From Parapristionchus giblindavisi (Eukaryota; Nematoda; Chromadorea; Rhabditida; Diplogasteridae): a DNA stretch of 64,000 nucleotides. The first letter of the stretch is position 1, and each line of letters opens with the position of its first letter. This document shows positions 56,535 to 64,000 of the stretch, piece after piece. The notes beneath the pieces were generated by a model. The model was not told the DNA's origin. It worked only from the letters and a program-made list of their open reading frames with translations, and searched no databases. A program made the translations under genes and the position numbers. The stretch covers positions 434,001 through 498,000 of the forward strand of contig CALSFV010000057.1 in the NCBI GenBank assembly GCA_943737045.1, in the 5' to 3' direction.

Positions 56535-58017
56535 ATTACGGGGTCCTTGTGGAGATCGCGTGACACACTAGGGCTCGAGGAATGTAATTGATTCTGAAAC
56601 AAATTCATTAATTGAAACAATTTATTTAAATAGCCTAAACCAGGAATGATATGACCTAATGACCAACGGGTTTGCTATTCGACGATCAATAACTGCCATA
56701 GAGCGGTCATTGAGAAACCAGACAACTACCAAAATATATGGTAATGTGCAGATTAATCGTCTGCGCTCTCTCACTTTTGCTTACTGTCTCTTCCTTTCGC
56801 TCTACATCTTTATAAAGAGATAAATCTGTCACACCATGACCACTCACGAAACGATGTAAACTTACAGTAGTGGCAGCGACAGACTGAGTATCATCTTTCG
56901 CGTCGATTAAGTCATCGTTGCAGCGAGGGTGATATGAAGGTGACTTTGACTCGCTAGCCCTCCGCTTTCTGGAGGCGGACATCATTTTCAAACAAATGGG
57001 TGGCGATGAAGATGAAGATGAGGCCATACCGATCGGGGAGGAGCTTATCTTGTCACTCCTACCATCGTACATGACCGCCTGAAACTTCATAAATGACGAT
57101 TGGTTGAAATTTAATTTTTTTGAATACAACCTGTTAAAAAAAATCTTTTTAAACAATTTTATATGGGCGGGGCCACGTATGTTCCCACCCAACCTCATCA
57201 TTGAAGTTTCTCAAATTCGTCCCCCAACCTTGAAAAATTGCCATCGAGCCAAAACCCGAAATCGCTAGCACGTGACGGAAATCCATTTCCCCCACTTCCA
57301 TTTCCCAAAAATGTGTTTATATTTGATGGAAAAAATATTTAAAAAATAAATAACGGGTTAGGCGGGAAATAAAGGTATGCATCTATAGGATGTAAAACAT
57401 CAAACTTCAAAGATTAATTTTTGTGAACTTACAGTAGTTGTAGTGATAGTCTGCGCATCCTGTTTCGCGTTGATAACTGGTCCATTGAGGAGACTTGTAG
57501 TACACTAGGGTGCGAGGAACGCAATTGGTTCTGAAACAAAAATAAACAAAATTCATGAAATTAATTTAAACATTTTCTTGATAATAGAAACAATTAATCT
57601 AAAAATTCTAAACCAGGAATAACATTGCCTACTTTTTGTTTGAGAAAATGTATGACTTGTCTCCGAAAACTTTGTGGAAACTTACAGTATTGGAGGTGAT
57701 GTACTTTGTATATTGTTCCGAGTTGATTACGGGGACCTTGCGACGAGGAGGATGTGTAGGCAACTTTTTCTCTGTTAATCTTTTACTCGAGGCGGGCGTA
57801 ACACGCAGTAGAACTCCTAGAGATGAAGATGAGGCTCCAATGGGGGCGCGCCCTATCTTGCCACTCCTACCATCCTCCACGTTTTCCTAAAAATTCAGCA
57901 ATATTTGATGAAACACAAGATACATCTCAACAGACCAAGGAAGAATATCTCAAAAGTGACCCTTCGCATGTCCACATGCATGCATAATAATATGATAATA
58001 TAATATGATAATATGTA

Positions 58018-58138
58018 CATAGGTCGAATAGCTATGTTATAGGTTTTCAAAATCCAGTCAGGTTTTTCGATTTTTGTGAAATTTTGGCTCAAAATCCGGC
58101 CAGGCTTGGTACTTACGTAACACACTTTTCGACCTATG
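58018..58138. mobile_element. CATAGGTCGAA-family MITE
   Basis: CATAGGTCGAATAGCTATGT ... CACTTTTCGACCTATG; in the intron between exons 8 and 9 of copy 5. No clean duplication. Confidence 0.75.
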
Positions 58139-58386
58139 GCTAATAGTCTTATAAAAATCATGTTTTAAAAGTTAATTTTGTGTTGAAAAGTCACGAAAAC
58201 AAACGCAGTGAACTTACACTAGAGGCAGTGAGAGACTGATCGTCCTCTCTCGCATATGAAGGTAACTTTGTCTCGCGCTCCTTCTTGCTGGGGGCGGGCA
58301 TCATATTCATCAGAATGGGTGGAGATGAAGGCGAAGATGATTCGATCGGATTGACACCCACCATGCCATCGCCCATGTTCTCCTTA

Positions 58387-58500
58387 AAGGGAGCGTTACC
58401 TCACCCAATGGTCTCTTAGTTTTGCACACTGTTTCTCTATTCTCTAACAACGAGAGAGCATTGCGCGTCGAAGAGACCATTGAGAGAGGTTACGCTCCCG
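58387..58500. mobile_element. 114-bp MITE with TTA duplication at the exon 8 acceptor
   Basis: Inverted GGGAGCGTTACCTC / GAGGTTACGCTCCC between TTA (58384-58386, 58501-58503), as in PIF/Harbinger MITEs. Its end replaces the polypyrimidine side of the acceptor; the AG itself survives. Confidence 0.8.
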
Positions 58501-58584
58501 TTAGCATTCAACAATATTTGATGCAATAAAAGATATATCTCAACTGAAGACTATCTCGAAATGATAGAAGCGTCTTCGCACTCA

Positions 58585-58780
58585 TCTGAGCCCAGTACAG
58601 TAACCTCTAAGGGTATTACAGTAACCTCTGAGCCCATTACAGTAACCTCTGAGCCCATTAAAGTAACCTCTGAGCTTATTAAAGTATCCTCAAGGCTCAT
58701 CACAGTAACCTCTGAGTCTATTACAGTAACTTCTAAGCGTTACAATTACAGTAATAAATTTGCAACATTACAGTAACCTC
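58585..58780 (-). repeat. 20-bp minisatellite, intron 7 of copy 5
   Basis: About nine units of CCCATTACAGTAACCTCTGAG. Confidence 0.9.
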
Positions 58781-58961
58781 TCACCGCTAAAAAAAGACTT
58801 ATCCTTACTATGAATTGGTCAATATCATCCAGATCTTCTTTTTTCACTGCATCCGAGACATCCTTCGTGTATAATGAAAGTTGATCACTACTTGATTCGA
58901 CATGACTCTTAAAACAAAAATCAATCTCCGTTAATTTGATTGTCTTTGTGTTGAGATTAGA

Positions 58962-59108
58962 TCTATCCATCAAGGGTGGCAACCCTTTTAACTGTCAATT
59001 GTGACGTCATAACCATAGAAGAGTTTATTGCCAAAATTCCACCACCTACGCTTCTTACGCCGCGTTTTTTTGCGGGGCAAACGGTTTGCCACCGTTCATG
59101 GATGCTAA
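58962..59108. mobile_element. GTATCCATGAACG-family MITE, intron 6 of copy 5
   Basis: ATCCATCAAGGGTGGCAACC ... AACGGTTTGCCACCGTTCATGGAT with GTGACGTCATAACC inside. The same insertion with the same left flank (TAGATCTATCCATCAA) is in copies 2 (28066-28190) and 3 (35270-35355). Confidence 0.7.
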
Positions 59109-59244
59109 AGGCAAATTTTTTTGTCCATTAGTCGCTTTGTTATGCATCGTTACATTTGTCTTACGCTTACGTCTCTCTCTCTCTCTCTCTCTGGTTACGG
59201 CGGAAGGTCACCACGTAGGCACGTAAGGCAAATTTAACCGTGCA

Positions 59245-59395
59245 CATACATGCTCGGGGTACCTGGAGCTCGATTCTACAGGGGGCATCCGAACGAAAAA
59301 GGGTTAATTTTACAGGCACTTTTTAATCAAAAATTTTACCTAAACGCCCTAATTTTACAGGGGGGGGGGCACCCCCATGTAGACGCCCATGTATG
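59245..59395. mobile_element. CATACATGGGCG-family MITE, 8-bp TSD
   Basis: CATACATGCTCGGGGTACCT ... GCCCATGTATG flanked by ACCGTGCA and ACCGTGCT. A CT run and CGTTACATTTGTCTTACG words lie just before it. Confidence 0.8.
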
Positions 59396-59647
59396 ACCGT
59401 GCTTTCGAGGCTGTCAGAGTTTCTTCTAAATGAATCGGCATACATATATGTAGATATATCTTACCATAGCTTTAACATCATCAGGTTCCTCGATCTTCAC
59501 CTCAGTTGCCCGCTCGTATGTGTGTTGCGGAACCGTATCGATCAACGATTCTGAATGGCCCTGAAGTCAGTCATGTGAGTTGCGTCTTTTTATAAAAAAA
59601 TTAAGCGAGCCAGTGTTATGGATATCCCTGGTTCGATCATAAACGAA

Positions 59648-59839
59648 CATACATTTTCGGTACCCTCGCCGTCTTTTTTTATATAGTGGGTCAATTCTCG
59701 AAATAGGGTGGGTTGATTCACAAAATTCGTTATTTTCACTTGAAAATCGTAATTTTTAGCTTCCTTTTTTATCAAGTGACCTAAAATGGCCCTTATATAG
59801 TGGGTCAATCATTGCACTGCGCGGGTATGGAAATGCATG
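59648..59839. mobile_element. CATACATTTTC-family MITE, 9-bp TSD
   Basis: CATACATTTTCGGTACCCTC ... GGAAATGCATG, flanked by ATAAACGAA and ATAAACAAA. Confidence 0.85.
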
Positions 59840-60185
59840 ATAAACAAAAAGATCGCAGCCAGGTTTACATTAGAATTAGAGAGAAGTAGATCATACGTAG
59901 CATTGTCGCCAGCGGAAAGAACCCACCAGGTTTTGGCACTCGATTGCGCTCAAAAAATGAAAAGATTTAGCCAAAATTCACTCAAACATGAAATTTTTGC
60001 AGATTCACGTGAAGAAGAAAAAAAACTATTCTTACGTTTGAATCACGAGAAGTGGATGCAACTGTATCTTCGCCTTGGCATTTTGATGATTCGAAGTTGA
60101 GGAAAGGCGAGTACAGCGAAAACTGGAGAAAAAACATGATATCAAAAGTTTTTAAGCATTTTTCATTAAATTTCGATAAGAAAAT

Positions 60186-60909
60186 CATACATGGGCGCCG
60201 ACATGGGGGTGCTCCCCTGTAAAATTAACCGCTTTTTCGAAAATTTGTGGAATGCCTCCTGTAATAAATGACGCTTAGGTTATTTTTTTGGGAAAAAAGT
60301 GAAGGCCCCCTGTAAAATTAGCCATTTTTCGTTGGGATAGATTTTCGAACATTTGTGGGGGTACCAGGGCTGTGCGAAAAAAAAATTTCGAAAAAAATTC
60401 GAAAAACGAAATTTTTCGGAAATAAAAGTCGAAAAAATCGAAAAAATTCGAAAAAAACGAAACATGTTGTACAAAAATTTCTAAATGCTTTTTCTTTTGA
60501 TTTCTCGCGACTTCGTTGGAGTACACCAATCCCCGTTACTATATCAAGCGAAAGAGTACTATCTAAAGTGTCTTTTGAGATAGTTTGGATTACTCTATGG
60601 TAGTTGAGTTAGACAACCTATCCCTAAGAGAATTTTCCAGACAAAATATGACAATTACAGTGTCAGAAAATGATAAAATTATTAAAAACGTTGCCTGGAA
60701 TACAACTAAAGAACTTTCAAATAGCATCGAATCGATAAAATAATCAATTTTGAGTGTTATTTTCTGTTCTCTTTTTTTCGATTTTTCGATAAAAAAGTCG
60801 AAAAATTTTTCGTCGAAAAAATTGTTTGAAAAAAGTCGAAAAATCGAAAAAAATCGAAAAATCGAAAAACGAAAAATGCACAGCCCTGGGGGGTACCCGC
60901 CCATGTATG
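60186..60909. mobile_element. CATACATGGGCG MITE split by a hAT MITE
   Basis: The outer ends CATACATGGGCGCCGACATG and GCCCATGTATG belong to the family at 26299. A 38-bp piece at the right end (CGCCCATGTATGATGAAAAG) is repeated once more up to 60948, close to the exon 4 donor of copy 5. Confidence 0.75.
60365..60888. mobile_element. 524-bp hAT-type element, perfect 8-bp TSD
   Basis: Inverted ends CAGGGCTGTGCGAAAAA and GCACAGCCCTG, the CAGGG start of hAT transposons, between perfect GGGGGTAC (60357-60364, 60889-60896). Subterminal regions are runs of TCGAAAAA; the middle 60475-60740 has no transposase. Confidence 0.9.
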
Positions 60910-61610
60910 ATGAAAAGAAATTCACTCTAGGTACCCCGCCCATGTATGATGAAAAGAAATTCACCTCCTCAACGTCCTCATCCGGAAGTGCTCGAAAGGA
61001 TTCACAGAAAGTGACGTAGGCATAAGCCATACGAATGAGTGCACGCTGCAAATAGATCATTTCTTCACAAACTCAAAGGGAGTTTCAAACGATTTAACGA
61101 AATTTCCTGTTCGCGACCTCTGTTAGTTCTTAGTAGCACTTACTTCGTCAGGATTCTTGGTGTTAGATCGATGTCTGAGAAATATGCGTAGATCAGCGAT
61201 GGCCGAATTCATAATGAAGTACTGAAAGAAACGATTTTATATATTCAAATGTGAATCGATAAAATTAAATAGATATCTTTGGACAATCAGAATTGGATTT
61301 AATAGGATTGATTATATTCAAACTAAATTTTGTCAAAAGTACGAACCGAAGGGTTTGGTGTATTCAATCGAGATCGCTTGAAAGAGGTAATGTTGTACAT
61401 CAATTTACCAAGTTGATCTTTGAACATAGCCTGTAATAAAGAATTGGGTAAGTGAAAGAGCCTTATTAAACCATAACTAACAGACAAAACGAGTATTTAT
61501 AGCAGTAAATGGATACGTACCAATTCATTCTGAGCGTTGCCGACCAACATCGAATTATTCGACGAATCTTGATCAATATCGCAATTCTTTAGGGTATGTC
61601 GCATCGCCAT

Positions 61611-62003
61611 GTGACACTCGGCTCCTGACGGCTGCAACCAGCCGATTCTGTAAGTAATACAGCAATGCAGTCAGGAGAAACAACACAATAAATAGCAATA
61701 TTCGTCAAAATTGAATTCTAAATTGTATATCCATGAGTATTGTTAGCTTTACATTAAAAAAAATGAAACATGCAAAGGTTAACCGGACCGTGTGGGGAAC
61801 TATTTGCTAACACAGGAGAATTCAACAACAAATCATAAAGTTGACCTATTCACTTCTTTAACCGAACGTTTATTTTTTGGTACGAATAAACCGCTAAATG
61901 CAGTAATTACGGCGGGTCGTTTGAACATTTTCGTGTTATTTTCTATTGTCTGCATTATTGTATTACTTACTCCGCCGGTTGCAGTTTAGGACCCGATTGT
62001 AAC
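61611..62003. promoter_or_regulatory. Shared 393-bp spacer between head-to-head copies 5 and 6
   Basis: The two ATG codons face away from each other 393 bases apart. The spacer is partly mirror-symmetric: GTAAGTAATACA near 61650 and TGTATTACTTAC near 61965. It is the same block found upstream of copies 1, 2, 3 and 4. A bidirectional promoter is the natural reading; no TATA box stands out. Confidence 0.55.
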
Positions 62004-63219
62004 ATGGCGATGCATCATACCCTAAGGAATTGCGAGAGGGTTGTCGGAACTGCTCAGTATGAATTGGTGAGTATTCATCTACTACTTTTGACAGTCGCTT
62101 TATTTAGCTTGCTTATTCCATTATTAGCTTTTTTTTGCATTTCATTTTTCTGTGGGCAAGACTGCTTTACGCGCAGACTGAATAGATGAATCATTGAATC
62201 AATGATTTGCATTAGATATCTTATCTTTTAGTTATGCGTTAATAACGCGTTATAACGATCCTTCACATAATTTATTACAGGCTATGTTCAAAGATCAACT
62301 TGGTAAATTGATGTACAAAATTGCCTCTTTCAACCGATTCTATCGACCAAGTTCTTCGGTTCGTTATTTTGTGTTTAACACATTTCGCATTCCATTTTAT
62401 CGATGTGATGTCGTATAAAGAAAATAGTTTATTTCAGTTCTTTCTGAAAATCGCTGATCTACGCATATTTCTCAGACATCGATCCAACACCACGAATCCT
62501 AATGAAGTAAGTGTTACTGTTCCCGGTGTTTGTAGTCAGAGGTCACTAACGGAGTTGGTCTTATTCGAATTCGTATTCTTTATTCCATCGTATTATACGT
62601 AACATTAAAAAGAATGGCTTAAAGGGATTGATGTATGTCCGTCGCTATCAATAAGGTCTGGCGTCTAGAACATAATTTCCAGAAAACGTTTGACCACCCA
62701 TCTGATTTTGTGAAGAAATGATCTATTTGCAGCGTGCACTCATTCGTATGGCTGAAGTCTACGCCATTTTTTGTGAATCCTTTCAAGCTCTTTCGGATGA
62801 GGACATTGATGGGGTGACTGTCCATATTTATCGAAATTGGCTTTCATGAAAAAATGCTAAAACAAATTCTGATACCATTTTTCCAGTTTTCGCTATATTC
62901 GCCTTTCTTCAAATCATCAAAATACCAAGGCGAAGATGCCGTAGCATCAACATCTCGTGATTCAAACGTAAGTATTTTCGTCACGTGATTCTCTCTAATC
63001 CTAATATGAACTGGCTGCGATATTTTTCTTATTAGACCAAATCAGGAATATTTATAATCTGGCTCAATTAAAAGATATTTATAGTTCGGGTAAAAATCCG
63101 TAACTGACATGACCACACTTCAGGGCCATTCAGAATCGTTGATCGATACGGTTCCGCAACACGCAAACGAGTGGGCAACTGAGGTGAAGATCGAGGAACC
63201 TGAGGATGTTAAAGCTATG
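62004..63219 (+). CDS. Modular family copy 6, N-terminal exons only (continues past window)
   Basis: Exons 62004-62066, 62281-62358, 62438-62506, 62733-62813, 62887-62967 and 63124-63219 are open and phase 0. Starts MAMHHTLRNCERVVGTAQYEL; compared with copy 3, exon 1 lacks 9 codons, exon 2 lacks 2 and exon 5 lacks 2, all in-frame losses. Exon 6 has VKIEEPEDV. Exon 7 and the C-terminal type lie beyond 64000. The intron after exon 6 already contains three MITEs. Confidence 0.72.
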
Positions 63220-63392
63220 GTAAGTTATTCATACTTAACTCCCTATTCATTCAGAAACTCTGCCAAGTCGAAGGCCAAAACGAGAGCTTGTCGAAAACAA
63301 AATCTCATTTAGAATGTTTAGGATCGCCTTAGAAAGAAAAATTAATTTTGGGGCAAAAATAATGTGCACGGTTTTCCGGAGTTGATGACCTG

Positions 63393-63505
63393 TATAGGTA
63401 TCCATGAACGTTGACAATCCGTTTGCCAGCAAATGTGACGTCATAACCGTAGGTGGAGCCGTTTACCAGAGATCCTCTCCCTACGCTTATGACGTCACCA
63501 ATGTT
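63393..63505. mobile_element. GTATCCATGAACG-family MITE, intron 6 of copy 6
   Basis: GTATCCATGAACGTTGACAA ... GACGTCACCAATGTTCACGG with two GACGTCA palindromes. Confidence 0.7.
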
Positions 63506-63570
63506 CACGGTCTCTAATCTGAACAGAACGATAATCCAATCATACATTTTCGATGCCCTCACCGAATTAC

Positions 63571-63756
63571 CATACGTGGGCACAACTGCCGCTAGCGGCA
63601 ATACACCCCCGATTTTTGGCACCCAACCCCCCGATTTTCCACAAAAAAAATCACTCAAAATGACGTATAAATACTCCATTTTTTTCTTCCAACCCCCGAT
63701 TTTTGCGTCCGACCCCTCCGATTTTCGTTTCCAGCGGCAATGCCCGCCCACGTATG
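63571..63756. mobile_element. CATACGTGGGC-family MITE, 8-bp TSD
   Basis: CATACGTGGGCACAACTGCC ... GCCCGCCCACGTATG with perfect duplication CGAATTAC (63563-63570, 63757-63764). It has inserted into a CATACATTTTC-family element that begins at 63541. Confidence 0.92.
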
Positions 63757-63844
63757 CGAATTACCTACAATGTACAATGTGAAAATATGAAAATCTGGTC
63801 TCACACAGAATATTACAAGTTAAACCAAACGTTACAAATGAAGA

Positions 63845-64000
63845 TAACCGAGTATTCACAATTCCTCACCGAATTATTTTTATATAGTGGGTCGATTTAG
63901 AAAAATCGTTATTTTTCGCTTAAATTGTAATCTTTCACATGAAAAATGAGTTTTATATAGTGGGTCAACCCTGAAAATGAGCCGAATATAGTGGGTCAAG
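63845..64000. mobile_element. CATACATTTTC-family MITE, cut by the window end
   Basis: TCACCGAATTATTTTTATAT, AGTGGGTCGATT and GAGCCGAATATAGTGGGTCA match the interior of 20157-20339. Confidence 0.6.

Larger units (their letters stand above)
53301..61610 (-). pseudogene. Modular family copy 5, broken by a frameshift and a MITE
   Basis: Exons, read downwards: 61610-61521, 61430-61347, 61221-61144, 61045-60965, 60122-60036, 59560-59465, 58907-58809, 58382-58218, 57886-57686, 57530-57433, 57078-56866, 56593-56280 and 53714-53301. Exon order (type 1, 2, 3, 1, 3, coiled coil) is the same as copy 1. Exons 1-9 and the last exon are open; VKIEEPDDV and VKKEDLDDID are kept and the tail WSRPRLHRNVDPKEVSEP is normal. 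Exon 10 is 98 bases, one short of the 99 in copy 4, which shifts the frame. Exon 12 (NQLHSSSPSVSRDLHKDPVI...DAKQDAQSITATT) is split by a 207-bp MITE that brings a stop. Because exons are phase 0, a transcript that skips exons 10 and 12 would still be open, so complete loss of function is not certain. Confidence 0.7.

Noticed and set aside
63703..63782. Frames with PPIF/PPDF repeats
   Set aside because: Translations of the CCCCCGATTTTT units of the CATACGTGGGC MITE.

Overview
The window is nuclear DNA of a nematode. The strongest sign is a spliced gene with a complete Major Sperm Protein (MSP) domain, a nematode hallmark. Short GT-AG introns with TTTCAG/TTACAG acceptors, low gene density and very many TA-, TTAA- and 8-bp-TSD miniature transposons fit. 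I cannot name the species.

Left end (1-9061), conserved single-copy genes: the 3' part of a Nup107 nucleoporin gene (+, 1-4420); an MSP-domain gene (-, 4662-6923) with an N-terminal hydrophobic segment, a Lys/Ser-rich linker and an alternative last exon; and a secreted, extremely Cys-rich protein (-, 7435-9061). Their introns are swollen by tandem repeats and MITEs. A repeat-rich spacer follows (9062-13429) with a non-LTR reverse transcriptase relic, an element bounded by inverted arrays of short repeats, and foldback MITEs.

Right 50 kb (13430-64000), the centre of interest: six paralogues of a multi-exon family I do not recognise, arranged copy 1 (-), copy 2 (-), copy 3 (+), copy 4 (-), copy 5 (-), copy 6 (+, runs off the window). 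Each starts with the same seven small exons. The protein segments begin MAMRHTLRNCE and carry two SUMO-acceptor-like motifs, VKIEEP and VKKED. These are followed by one or more copies of an exon ending in ...QSITATT. Nearly every exon is a multiple of three bases with phase-0 borders, so exons can be duplicated, lost or swapped without breaking the frame. The C-terminal half differs by copy: coiled coil in copies 1, 4 and 5, a THAP zinc finger plus coiled coil in copy 2, and four C2H2-like zinc fingers in copy 3. I infer a lineage-specific family of nuclear regulators with exchangeable DNA-binding ends. Copies 2, 3 and 4 read intact, copy 1 has a frameshifted tail and copy 5 is broken.

The array is saturated with transposons: long hairpins (15.5-18.0, 22.3-24.7, 38.7-40.1 and 51.2-52.9 kb), a TIR element with its own ORF (53.8-56.1 kb), a mariner copy (46.4-47.6 kb), a 3.5-kb element between copies 2 and 3 that carries a small spliced gene and repeated exon-like cassettes, and several MITE families with exact 8-bp target duplications. 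Coordinates of repeats without a stated target-site duplication are approximate.
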